A DNA stretch of 64,000 nucleotides, from positions 777,210 through 841,209 of the forward strand of contig SRUQ01000002.1 in NCBI GenBank assembly GCA_004791255.1, given 5' to 3'. Numbering within the stretch: the first letter of the stretch is position 1; each line of letters starts with the position of its first letter. The translations under genes were made by a program, and so were the position numbers. The notes under the pieces are model-generated. The model searched no databases. It had not been told where the DNA came from and worked only from the letters and a program-made list of their open reading frames with translations. Origin of the DNA: a bacterium M00.F.Ca.ET.205.01.1.1 (GTDB lineage Bacteria > Pseudomonadota > Alphaproteobacteria > Rhizobiales > Rhizobiaceae). Positions 45,662-53,807 of this stretch are shown here, piece after piece.

Positions 45662-46366
45662 CTAGGCAGCGAAGCGATCGATCACTTCGACCAGAGGGAC
45701 GTGACCAAGGCAGGCGCCCGAACCAGCGGGCTTTTCGCCATCCTCGACAGCCAGGGCATATCGCACGTCCGGATCGGCTTCGATGCGGCGGCGCAACGCG
45801 GCCAGCCTGGGATAGGCAGGTCCGTCGACCGCCTGGTGAAACTCCGCCCAGCGCGCCACACCGATCAGTGTGGTGTCAGCCAGCGTCAGCCGATCGCCGA
45901 CCAGAAAATCCGTATCGACGATCATCGCTTCAAGACGATCATGGCGCTCGGCAACGGCCCTGCGACCGAAGTCGCGCAAGGTCGCCTTCAGCGCAGGCTC
46001 CCCCGCCTCCATTTCAAGTGCCACCCAGAGCGGACTGAAAGCCGCAGTGAAACCGGTGTTCACGAAGGCCATCAACTGATGCATGCGACCGGCTTCCGGC
46101 GAGCGCGGGTCGAAGCTTACACGGCGATGCGTGTCGCGGGCCTCGAGCCAGGCAGCGATGGCCATGGTCTCGGTAAGCACACGGCCTTCGTCGGCGATCA
46201 GAACCGGCGTTTCCTGACGGCCGTTGATCTTGGCACAGGCATCGTTCTTCATGTCGGCGAGCATATCGACGCGACATAGGCGATAAGGCTGTCCGACGCG
46301 TTCAAAGGCGGCGACGAGCCCCATCGAGCTTCCCGCCGGGAAGCCATAGAGAAGGATAGGTTCCAT
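45662..46366 (-). CDS. Glutathione S-transferase family protein
   Basis: A 234-residue GST-like protein. The N-terminal thioredoxin-fold domain (residues 1-80) carries LLYGFPAGSSMGLV with a serine in the active-site loop, NGRQETPVLIADEG with the cis-proline and LTETMAIAAWLE. The C-terminal helical domain contains FLVGDRLTLADTTLIGVARW. It is divergent from the HxlR-type regulator, 107 nt away, which probably controls it. Likely role: detoxification or thiol conjugation; the electrophile is unknown. Confidence 0.92.
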   Translation of the reverse strand: MEPILLYGFPAGSSMGLVAAFERVGQPYRLCRVDMLADMKNDACAKINGRQETPVLIADEGRVLTETMAIAAWLEARDTHRRVSFDPRSPEAGRMHQLMAFVNTGFTAAFSPLWVALEMEAGEPALKATLRDFGRRAVAERHDRLEAMIVDTDFLVGDRLTLADTTLIGVARWAEFHQAVDGPAYPRLAALRRRIEADPDVRYALAVEDGEKPAGSGACLGHVPLVEVIDRFAA

Positions 46367-46411
46367 TTCTTGTCTCTCTCATCATTCAGGGATCACGCCG
46401 CGCAGCGAAAC

Positions 46412-46461
46412 TTGACCCTAAACGCTCCTCGCCCCATGTAAATTACGCACAATTCTGTAAC
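46412..46461. promoter_or_regulatory. Possible HxlR operator/promoter between divergent GST and HxlR genes
   Basis: GTAAATTAC (46438-46446) is a perfect palindrome and is followed 10 bases later by a further GTAAC half-site. TTGACC at 46412 and TGTAAA at 46437 could serve as -35 and -10 elements of the rightward promoter with a somewhat long 19-bp spacer. The assignment to HxlR is inferred from position only. Confidence 0.3.
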
Positions 46462-46473
46462 CAGGACCCGCCC

Positions 46474-46842
46474 ATGAAAGACGTCGTCTCACGCTGCCCG
46501 ATCGAAGAGACCATGCGCGTGCTCAGCGGCCGCTGGCCCACCTTGCTGCTCTATTATCTGAAGGATGGGACCAAACGGTTCGGCGACTTGAAGCGCGACA
46601 ATCCCACCGTGTCGCACCGCATTCTGGCGCTGGAGCTGCGCAAGCTGGAAGACGCCGGTATCGTGCGGCGAACGGCGCGCGCCGGCTATCCGCTGCGCGT
46701 CGACTACGATCTCACCGCCCCAGGTCGCAAGCTTTTGCCGCTCATTGACGCGCTGGGTTCCTGGTGGGAACGGACCGAAGACGACCGGACTGGCCAAGTC
46801 TCACCGATGCCGGAAACCTATCCCCGAACCGCGGTCGGCTAA
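46474..46842 (+). CDS. HxlR-family transcriptional regulator
   Basis: A 122-residue winged-helix protein with the HxlR layout: CPIEETMRVLSGRWPTLLLYYL (with the conserved early cysteine used in redox or aldehyde sensing), RFGDLKRDNPTVSHRILALELRKLEDAGIV and YPLRVDYDLTAPGRKLLPLI. It is divergent from the GST gene and presumably its regulator, likely sensing electrophilic stress through that cysteine. The function is by analogy with other HxlR-family proteins. Confidence 0.93.
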   Translation: MKDVVSRCPIEETMRVLSGRWPTLLLYYLKDGTKRFGDLKRDNPTVSHRILALELRKLEDAGIVRRTARAGYPLRVDYDLTAPGRKLLPLIDALGSWWERTEDDRTGQVSPMPETYPRTAVG

Positions 46843-46974
46843 GATCAAGCAGAGACGCCAAGGGAATTTCATCTCGTTGCGCAGGCGATTTTGCCGCCTT
46901 GCCCGGCAAAAGCCATGATCGCCGTTATGTCAGGCAGCATGATGCTGACCGATACCGACAATCGCCCGCCGGCA

Positions 46975-47451
46975 ATGAACAGGCGCAAACTGATCACGAT
47001 CGCCGGCCTCGCCGCCTTGACCGCACTTGCCGCCTGCAGCACCGTGTCGGTGCCGACCGGCGAAGGTGCGGGCGTCTCGTCTTCCGCCACCGGCATGCTG
47101 GCCGGCTTGCGCGCCGCGGCCGGGCGCGGCCCGCTGACGCCGGATACCCAGCTTGAGCAGGCGGCGTTGCAACAGGCCGGCTACATGGCGTCGCGGGAGC
47201 GCATGAGCCACACCACTGGGTGGGGCAAGGATTTCGCCTCGCGCATGAAGGACAATGGCGTGCGCGGTGCCGCGGCCGAGAACATCGCCGAGGGCCGCTT
47301 CGACCAGCAGAAACTGTTCGACATCTGGATGCATTCGCAGGGCCACCGGCGCAACATACTCGATCCGGATTTCGGCCGCTTCGGGCTCGCCTATGTCCGC
47401 GACGGACGCGACCCGAACCTGCGCTACTGGTCGTTGGTTCTCGGCAGGTAG
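46975..47451 (+). CDS. CAP-domain (SCP/PR1-like) lipoprotein
   Basis: A 158-residue protein from the ATG at 46975 (MNRRKLITIAGLAALTALAAC), a lipoprotein signal with lipobox LAAC; upstream in-frame starts would bury the signal. The CAP domain includes LEQAALQQAGYMASRERMSH, GVRGAAAENIAEG and WMHSQGHRRNILDPDFGRFGLAYV, with the conserved His-Glu-Glu/His set. CAP proteins in bacteria are extracytoplasmic; their activity is not known. It is a single gene convergent with emrB. Confidence 0.9.
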   Translation: MNRRKLITIAGLAALTALAACSTVSVPTGEGAGVSSSATGMLAGLRAAAGRGPLTPDTQLEQAALQQAGYMASRERMSHTTGWGKDFASRMKDNGVRGAAAENIAEGRFDQQKLFDIWMHSQGHRRNILDPDFGRFGLAYVRDGRDPNLRYWSLVLGR

Positions 47452-47544
47452 CGTACCCCTAAGGCCGATTCGGCAATGGGCTAGCACCAACCGGCGCGAC
47501 ATTCCTGGTCCACCCACGCGACAGGCACGTTGCCTGCCGCCGGC

Positions 47545-49077
47545 TCAGTCCATATGCGCGGCCGGCGCGCCGCCGGGCGGCGCCGTCTTCGGCTTGCGCA
47601 GCAGGAAGACGAACGGGATCGCTGCCAGCGTCATCATCATCAGGATTTTGAAGTCGTTGACGTAGGAGATCATCATCGCCTGGAGATTGACCATGCGATC
47701 GACCTCCGACAGCGCCATCGGCTCGCCGCCTGCGGCCGCCGGCGAGACCGCCCAGAGATTGGGATTGAACGGGTTGATGAAGGCTGAAAGCTCGGCGTGG
47801 TTGATCTGCGTGTTGCGCACCAGGAGCACCGTCACGACGGACACGCCGATCGACGAGCCAAGATTGCGCACCAGGCTGAACAGCGCGGTTGCATCGGTGC
47901 GGTAGCGCGCGTCGAGCGTGGCGAAGGCCACCGTCGACAGCGGCACGAACACCATTCCCATGCCCAGGCCCTGGATCACACCCGAGGTGATGATCAACCA
48001 GTTGTCCATCTGCGGGGTGAAGCTGGCCATGGTATAGAGCGACTGCGCGGTCAGCAGGAAGCCGATGACGACGAGAATCCTGGCATCGATCTTTCCCATG
48101 ATGCGGCCGACGACGAGCATCGAGATCATCGTGCCGATACCGCGCGGGCCTATGACGATACCGATGGTGATGGTCGGATAGCCGAAGATGGTCGACAGCA
48201 TCGGCGGCAGCAGCGACATCGAGGCCAGGATGAGCACACCCATGACGAAGATGAACGCCAGCCCGGTCACGAAGTTGCGGTCGAGGAAGATCTTGGGATC
48301 GATAAAGGGATGCTCCGCCGTCATGGTGTGAATGATGAACACCCAGAAACCGGTGATGGCCAAGCCGAGTTCGATCCATATCTCGACCGAGGAAAACCAA
48401 TCGACCTCGCCGCCACGGTCCAGCAGCAGCTGCAGTGCGCCGACGCCGAGCGATATCATGGCAAAGCCGAAGAAATCGAAGCTGCGCACCCGCCGGGCAA
48501 TGGCCGGCAGATAGGCCGCCATGCCAAGGAAAGCGACGATGCCGACCGGCAGGTTGATGAAGAACACCCAGCGCCAGTTGAAATTGTCGGTCAGCCAGCC
48601 GCCAAGCGTCGGGCCCAGGATCGGTCCCAGCATGATGCCGGCGCCCCAGATTGCCATCGCCTGGCCGTGACGCTCCTTGGGATTGATGTCGAGAAGGAAG
48701 GTCTGCGACAGCGGCACGATCGCGGCACCGAACACGCCTTGCATCAGCCGGAACAGCACAATGGTTTCAAGGCTCCATGCCAGGCCGCACAGCATGGAGA
48801 AGATGGTGAAGCCGACGACGGCCGTCAGGAACAGCTCCTTGCGGCCGAAGCGGTCGGCGAGCCAGCCGGTGACCGGCGTCATGATGGCGGCGGCCACGAT
48901 GTAGGAGGTGAGCACCCAGTTGATGTTGTCCGGAGAGGCGCCGAGATCGCCCGCCATGGTCGGCAGCGCGACGTTGGCGATCGTGGTGTCGAGCGCCTGC
49001 ATGATCGTCGCCAGCATCAGCGCGACCGTGATCAGGCCGCGATGCGGCACCTCTTTGAAGGGTTCTGGCGTGCTCAT
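47545..49077 (-). CDS. emrB: DHA2-family drug efflux MFS permease (EmrB/QacA type)
   Basis: A 510-residue inner-membrane transporter with 14 predicted helices. Family landmarks are ALDTTIANVALPTMAGDLG in helix 1, WVLTSYIVAAAIMTPVTGWLADRFGRKELF with the MFS motif A, and the helix 5 signature IMLGPILGPTLGGWL. It is the permease of a tripartite efflux pump with the periplasmic adaptor at 49390-50571 and, presumably, a TolC-like protein elsewhere. A 312-nt gap separates the two genes; most emrAB pairs are much closer. Confidence 0.93.
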   Translation of the reverse strand: MSTPEPFKEVPHRGLITVALMLATIMQALDTTIANVALPTMAGDLGASPDNINWVLTSYIVAAAIMTPVTGWLADRFGRKELFLTAVVGFTIFSMLCGLAWSLETIVLFRLMQGVFGAAIVPLSQTFLLDINPKERHGQAMAIWGAGIMLGPILGPTLGGWLTDNFNWRWVFFINLPVGIVAFLGMAAYLPAIARRVRSFDFFGFAMISLGVGALQLLLDRGGEVDWFSSVEIWIELGLAITGFWVFIIHTMTAEHPFIDPKIFLDRNFVTGLAFIFVMGVLILASMSLLPPMLSTIFGYPTITIGIVIGPRGIGTMISMLVVGRIMGKIDARILVVIGFLLTAQSLYTMASFTPQMDNWLIITSGVIQGLGMGMVFVPLSTVAFATLDARYRTDATALFSLVRNLGSSIGVSVVTVLLVRNTQINHAELSAFINPFNPNLWAVSPAAAGGEPMALSEVDRMVNLQAMMISYVNDFKILMMMTLAAIPFVFLLRKPKTAPPGGAPAAHMD

Positions 49078-49117
49078 GATGCGGAACTTCCAGCAGGTAA
49101 CAAAACCGTGTAAACTG

Positions 49118-49238
49118 GGTTTCCGGGCGGCAATGCCTTCCGTTGAGAGACCCTCGTCGCGGTGGGACGCGATTTGTCGATGTGGGGGTTACATCGACTG
49201 AAAGTCTCTAATGAGCGGAGGCCTGCCGCCCGGAAACC
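49118..49238. other. Nested inverted-repeat element in the emrA-emrB gap
   Basis: Three inverted-repeat pairs are nested in the 312-nt region between emrA and emrB. The outer arms are 15 bp and perfect (GGTTTCCGGGCGGCA 49118-49132, TGCCGCCCGGAAACC 49224-49238). The middle pair is TTGAGAGAC (49143-49151) with GTCTCTAA (49204-49211). The centre is a hairpin TCGATGT-GGGGGTT-ACATCGA (49177-49197). A branched RNA of about 120 nt could form on either strand. The rest of the gap (49078-49117 and 49239-49389) shows nothing further that I recognise. Confidence 0.6.
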
Positions 49239-49389
49239 TGAGGACCGAAGGGCCCGTGTCGAAGGTTTCAGCTTTCGATCAAGCCGCGACGCGGCCAAAC
49301 CCAAACGCTGATTCCTTCCACTCCTCCCGTCGGACCAATCCCGTGTCATTGGCATCCACTCGCATGGTCCCGGCGAGCTTCAGCCAACT

Positions 49390-50571
49390 TTATTGCGCGG
49401 CCTCGCCGGCGGTGGCGTGGCCGAATATGCTTGGAAAGCCGCGTGCAACGCCGGTATCGACGGAGACGGAGGCGCTCATGCCGGTGCGCAGCGCCATTTT
49501 GGCGTCGGGATCTGCCAGTTCCAGGCGCACGGGAATGCGCTGCGTGACCTTGACCCAGTTGCCGGTGGCGTTCTGCGCGGGCAGCAGCGAGAACTCGGCA
49601 CCGGTTCCCGCGCCGATCGCCTTGACGGTCGCCTCGAAGGTCTTGCCCGGATAGGTGTCGACCACGATCTCGGCCTTCTGGCCCGGCTTCATGTTGGTGA
49701 GCTGCGTTTCCTTGAAATTGGCATCGATCCAGGTATCGCCGGTCTCGACCAGCGAGAACAGCGGCGTGCCGGAACCGACATACTGGCCGACCTTGAACGA
49801 CGACGCCTGGCTTATGACGCCATCGGCGGGCGCCTTGACCGTGGTCTGCGCCAGGTCGTAGGCGGCCTTGTCGCGCGCGGCGAGCGCGGCCATCACGGTC
49901 GGGTGCTTGTCGGTTTCGATGTTGGGGTTGCCCCCAAGTGCTGCCTTGGCGCTGACGATGCCCTGTTCGGCAACGGCAAGCTGCTGCTTTGCCTTGTCGA
50001 GATCGTTCCTAGCCTGGTCGAGCGAGGATTTGGCATTGATCCCCTTCTGGGCAAGGTCGGCGGCGCGGTCATATTGCGACTGTGCGTAGTCGACCTCGCT
50101 GGTGTCCGACTTCTGCTGGGCCTGCGCCTGGCTGTAGGCAGCGCGCAGCTGCTCGACATTGAGACGCGCCGCAGCGACGGCCGCGTCGGCCTGGGCGAGC
50201 GCGATCCGGTAGGGCTCGGCGTCGATGGCGAATAGAAGATCGCCCTGCTTCACCGCCTGATTGTCCGATATGTCGACCTGGACGATGCGGCCGGCCGTAT
50301 CGGAGGCGATGGACACCTTGGCCTGCTGCAGGTTGGCGTTCTCGGTCTCCTGATAGCGGCCGCCGCTGACCCAGACATAGCTGCCGCCGGCTAGCAAGGC
50401 GAGCGGCAGGGCGACCATCAGAAGGAAACGTCCGGTGCGGCGCTTCTTCTTCGGCGCCACCAGCACCGGCTGCGGTGCGGGTGCCATAGCAACAGGGGCT
50501 GCCGCTGGCTGCGCCGGGGCTTCCATTTCCAGCTTGGCGACGTTGTCGTCTATCTTGGCTGCCGCGTTCAT
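49390..50571 (-). CDS. emrA: HlyD/EmrA-family periplasmic adaptor protein
   Basis: A 393-residue membrane-fusion protein: a cytoplasmic Pro/Ala-rich tail (residues 1-42), KKKRR, one transmembrane helix (about 47-68), then the biotinyl-lipoyl and alpha-hairpin regions (IVQVDISDNQAVKQGDLLFAID; long heptad stretch rich in Gln, Ala and Lys at about 115-190). The C-terminal barrel contains TVKAPADGVISQ and GDTWIDANFKETQLTNMKPGQ. It couples EmrB to an outer-membrane channel. Its ATG overlaps the stop of the MarR gene by 4 nt, so the regulator and adaptor share one mRNA. Confidence 0.94.
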   Translation of the reverse strand: MNAAAKIDDNVAKLEMEAPAQPAAAPVAMAPAPQPVLVAPKKKRRTGRFLLMVALPLALLAGGSYVWVSGGRYQETENANLQQAKVSIASDTAGRIVQVDISDNQAVKQGDLLFAIDAEPYRIALAQADAAVAAARLNVEQLRAAYSQAQAQQKSDTSEVDYAQSQYDRAADLAQKGINAKSSLDQARNDLDKAKQQLAVAEQGIVSAKAALGGNPNIETDKHPTVMAALAARDKAAYDLAQTTVKAPADGVISQASSFKVGQYVGSGTPLFSLVETGDTWIDANFKETQLTNMKPGQKAEIVVDTYPGKTFEATVKAIGAGTGAEFSLLPAQNATGNWVKVTQRIPVRLELADPDAKMALRTGMSASVSVDTGVARGFPSIFGHATAGEAAQ

Positions 50572-51047
50572 GCTGCTGTGCCTTCCGTATTCTTGATTTT
50601 TTCAAGCGAGGACGCCTCGCCATCCGTCAAATTCCGCACGATCGCGTCCAATACCTGGATCAGCACGCGCCGGTCCTCCGGCGAGACGCCGATGAGCGAT
50701 TCCTCATAGACCTCACCGGCAAGGCTCTTGACGTCGGCATAGGCCGCGTTGGCCTTCTCGGTCGGGAAGATCATGCGCACGCGCCGGTCGGCCGCATCGG
50801 CGCGGCGTTCGATCCAGCCGCCCTCCTCCATCCGGTCGACCAGGCGCGAGACGCTGATCGGCTCGATTTCGAGCAGTTCGGCCAGCCGCGCCTGGGTGAC
50901 GCCGGCCTCCTTGGCGACCCGCACCATCAGCCGCCACTGCGCCGAAGACAGGCCGAGCCCGCTGGCGCGCGCCTCGAAGCGCTTGCGCATCAGGCGCTGC
51001 ACGTCGTGGATCAAAAATCCCAACCTATCGATGCCGTCGGAAACCAT
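50568..51047 (-). CDS. MarR-family transcriptional regulator of the emr efflux operon
   Basis: A 159-residue MarR protein. The winged helix spans GLGLSSAQWRLMVRVAKEAGVTQARLAELL and EIEPISVSRLVDRMEEGGWIERR; DAADRRVRMIFPTEKA is the wing, the most conserved part. It is the first gene of the MarR-emrA-emrB order, and the palindrome right upstream of its start codon (51061-51077) is the probable operator. Ligand-relieved autorepression of the pump, as in E. coli emrRAB, is the likely mechanism. Confidence 0.94.
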   Translation of the reverse strand: MVSDGIDRLGFLIHDVQRLMRKRFEARASGLGLSSAQWRLMVRVAKEAGVTQARLAELLEIEPISVSRLVDRMEEGGWIERRADAADRRVRMIFPTEKANAAYADVKSLAGEVYEESLIGVSPEDRRVLIQVLDAIVRNLTDGEASSLEKIKNTEGTAA

Positions 51048-51053
51048 GAGCGA

Positions 51054-51082
51054 TATATATAATAAGCGTGCTTACTATTCAA
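51054..51082 (-). promoter_or_regulatory. emr operon promoter with MarR operator in the spacer; apparently leaderless
   Basis: On the leftward strand TTGAAT (51077-51082) and TATATA (51054-51059) form a -35/-10 pair with a 17-bp spacer. The spacer contains AATAAGC-GT-GCTTACT (plus strand 51061-51076), an inverted repeat with a single mismatch. The expected start, seven bases beyond the -10 box, coincides with the A of the ATG at 51047, and no Shine-Dalgarno sequence precedes the ATG, so the mRNA would be leaderless. The rest of the 313-nt space up to 51360 holds nothing else I recognise. Confidence 0.65.
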
Positions 51083-51360
51083 GACACCGCATTGCGCCAG
51101 AAGCCGGCAAACGTGCATGACAGACTTGCGATGTCGTCATGGTTAGCAATGGATGAATGTCGTCAGCATGATCGACATCGAGCTATCCAGCGCCCGTCGA
51201 TGCGCCATCTGGTCACGCGGCAAAACTGACTGCCGCGGCGATTTGGGCAATGATGCTCTGGCGAAAGCGTCACCCGCCGGAAATCTCACGGCTTTCCTAT
51301 CCGCTGGCGCCATTCGGCCCGTCCATGTTACAGGCGAGTCAGGATCGGGGGATCGACGAA

Positions 51361-51969
51361 ATGCTGACGCTTTACGCGCTCAAGCCGGCTTTCCAGGGCA
51401 GACTGCGGCCGCTGGTCAACCAGTTGGCGGCAATGGGTGTCACTGCCAACAGCATAACGATACTGGCTGCGCTGCTGTCGATCGCGGCCGGGACCGCCAT
51501 CGCAGCCCTCCCCGGCTGGCGGCTGCTGCTGCTCCTCATTCCCGTGGTGCTTTTCGCTCGCATGGCGCTCAACGCCATGGATGGCATGCTGGCGCGGGAG
51601 CATGGGCAGGCCTCGACGCTCGGCATGTATCTGAACGAGGTCTGCGATGTCGTCGCCGACCTCGCCCTGATTCTCCCCTTTGCCGCCTTTGCACATTTTC
51701 GCCCGTGGGGTGTCGTCGCCTTTGCCATGGCCGCCATGGTGACCGAGTTTGCCGGCGTGCTCGGTATCGCCGCCGGGATCGGACGAAACTATGCCGGGCC
51801 ACTCGGCAAGAGTGACAGAGCGCTGGCGCTCGGCATCGTCGCCGTGCTGTGCGCCGCCGGGCTCTTGCCTGCCGCGGTCGCGCCGTTTGTGTTTCCGGCC
51901 TTGGCTACGCTTTCACTGCTGACCGCCATAAACCGGATACGCGCCGGTCTTATTGGCGGCGCGAGTTGA
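51361..51969 (+). CDS. ynbA: CDP-alcohol phosphatidyltransferase family protein, YnbA-like
   Basis: A 202-residue integral membrane enzyme (E. coli YnbA is 201). The ATG at 51361 follows GGGGGA; the frame is open further up. The CDP-alcohol transferase signature reads NAMDGMLAREH...G...NEVCDVVAD: D-G-x2-A-R and the last Asp are kept, but the first Asp and the third metal-binding Asp are Asn, as in the YnbA group. Family members link a CDP-lipid to an alcohol acceptor within the membrane. It begins the rightward set that continues with YnbC, YnbD, a small membrane protein, an acyltransferase and a CdsA-like enzyme. The acceptor is unknown. Confidence 0.88.
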   Translation: MLTLYALKPAFQGRLRPLVNQLAAMGVTANSITILAALLSIAAGTAIAALPGWRLLLLLIPVVLFARMALNAMDGMLAREHGQASTLGMYLNEVCDVVADLALILPFAAFAHFRPWGVVAFAMAAMVTEFAGVLGIAAGIGRNYAGPLGKSDRALALGIVAVLCAAGLLPAAVAPFVFPALATLSLLTAINRIRAGLIGGAS

Positions 51970-52005
51970 GCATCGAGGCTCGCCATGGCGCCAGGGGGAC
52001 AGACA

Positions 52006-53793
52006 ATGAAGCATGAACCGATCGCCGCCACCCCGGCGCAAACCTTTGCGCGGCAGGCGCAGGAGCACACTTTCAAAAGCCATGATGGCACCGAGATCTT
52101 CTACCGCTTCTGGCCGGCCGTTTCGGCAGATGCCAAGGGCGCGGTCGTGCTCTTCCATCGCGGCCATGAGCATGGCGGGCGCATGGCGCACCTGGTCGAC
52201 GAATTGCGCATGCCCGACCACGCCTTCTATGCCTGGGATGCCCGAGGCAACGGCCGCTCCGCCGGCGAGCGCGGCTATGCCCCTTCCTTCGCAGCACTGG
52301 TGCACGACATCGACTGCTTCATGACCGAGATCGCCGGCAGGGATGGCTTTCGCGCCCAGGATACCGCCCTGATCGCGCAGTCGTTCGGGGCGGTACTTGC
52401 CGCCGCATGGGTGCACGATTATGCGCCGAAACTGCGCGCCATGGTGCTCGCCTCGCCCGCCTTTTCGGTCAAGCTCTACGTCCCCTTCGCCAAGGAAGGC
52501 ATCGCGCTCTGGCAGAAGATCAAGGGCCGCTTCTTCGTCAATTCCTACGTCAAGGCCAAGTTCCTGACCCACGATCCCCTGCGGATCGCCTCCTTCGAAA
52601 GCGATCCGCTGATCACGCGGCCGATTGCCTCGAACATCCTTGTCGAGCTCTACGAGCACGCGGCGCGCATCGTTGCCGACGCCCGCGCCATCACCGTGCC
52701 GACGCAACTGCTTTTGTCGGGCAGCGACTGGGTGGTGCGCCATGGCCCGCAGCATGAATTCTTCGTCAATCTTGGCAGTCGCATCAAGGAGCGCCACGTG
52801 TTGCCGGGCTTCTTCCACGATACGCTGGGCGAACGCGACCGCGCCAAGGCGCTCGACCTGGTGCGGCCGTTCCTCGAAGGACAAGCCGCGACGCCGGCCG
52901 CCGCCGCCGACCTCAAGCAGGCCGATATTGCCGGCTATACGCGCGACGAGGCCGACAGGCTCGCCTCGCCGCTCGACCTCCTTTCGCCCAAGGGCCTCTA
53001 CTGGGCAATGAGTCGGGCTTCCATACGCTTCGGCAGTTGGTTTTCGCGCGGCATGAAGATCGGCGTCGGCACCGGCTTCGATTCCGGCTCGACCCTGGAC
53101 TACGTCTACGAGGACGAGGCGCGCGGCCTCGGCCCGATCGGCCGCATCGTCGACCGCGTCTTCCTCGACGCCATCGGCTGGCGCGGCATCCGCCAGCGCA
53201 AGCTCAACCTCGAAGAGCTTATCGGGTCGTCCCTCGCGAGGCTCAAGGCTGCCGGGCGCCCCGCGCATATCCTCGACATTGCAGCCGGCCACGGCCGATA
53301 TGTCCTCGACGCGATCGGCAACAGCCAGGAGCCGCCGGCCAGCGTTCGCCTGCGCGACTATTCGGACATCAACGTCGAGCGCGGCCGCAGGCTGATCGCA
53401 GAGCGGCAATTGCCGGCAAGCGTCTCGTTTGACCTCGCTGACGCTTTCGATGGCGACGGGCTCGCCGCACTCGATCCCGCGCCGGATCTCGCCATCGTCT
53501 CCGGCCTTTACGAGCTCTTCCCGGACAATGCGTTGATTGCCCGCTCGCTCGGTGGCCTTGCCCGCGCCATGCAGCCGGGCAGCCTGCTGATCTACACCAA
53601 TCAGCCCTGGCACCCGCAGCTCGAAATGATCGCGCGCAGCCTGACGTCGCATCGCGGCGGCCAGGCCTGGGTGATGCGGCGGCGCACGCAAGGCGAGATG
53701 GACCAATTGGTCGAGGCCGCCGGCTTCGAAAAGCTCGACCAGCGCATCGACCAATGGGGCATCTTCACCGTCTCGCTCGCGCGGCGTCTCTAG
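52006..53793 (+). CDS. ynbC: Alpha/beta hydrolase-methyltransferase fusion, YnbC-like
   Basis: A 595-residue two-domain protein (E. coli YnbC is 585). The start is the ATG at 52006, after GGGGGAC. Residues 20-300 are an alpha/beta hydrolase of the monoacylglycerol-lipase kind: VVLFHRGHEHGGR oxyanion loop, nucleophile Ser126 in IAQSFGA, LLSGSDWVV acid region and a late His in GFFHDTL. Residues about 400-590 are a SAM-dependent methyltransferase with HILDIAAGHGRYVLDAI near 420 and LRDYSDINVERG. The two catalytic domains in one chain imply successive steps on one lipid, for example deacylation followed by head-group methylation. Confidence 0.88.
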   Translation: MKHEPIAATPAQTFARQAQEHTFKSHDGTEIFYRFWPAVSADAKGAVVLFHRGHEHGGRMAHLVDELRMPDHAFYAWDARGNGRSAGERGYAPSFAALVHDIDCFMTEIAGRDGFRAQDTALIAQSFGAVLAAAWVHDYAPKLRAMVLASPAFSVKLYVPFAKEGIALWQKIKGRFFVNSYVKAKFLTHDPLRIASFESDPLITRPIASNILVELYEHAARIVADARAITVPTQLLLSGSDWVVRHGPQHEFFVNLGSRIKERHVLPGFFHDTLGERDRAKALDLVRPFLEGQAATPAAAADLKQADIAGYTRDEADRLASPLDLLSPKGLYWAMSRASIRFGSWFSRGMKIGVGTGFDSGSTLDYVYEDEARGLGPIGRIVDRVFLDAIGWRGIRQRKLNLEELIGSSLARLKAAGRPAHILDIAAGHGRYVLDAIGNSQEPPASVRLRDYSDINVERGRRLIAERQLPASVSFDLADAFDGDGLAALDPAPDLAIVSGLYELFPDNALIARSLGGLARAMQPGSLLIYTNQPWHPQLEMIARSLTSHRGGQAWVMRRRTQGEMDQLVEAAGFEKLDQRIDQWGIFTVSLARRL

Positions 53794-53807
53794 GAGCCGC
53801 CCGCCGC

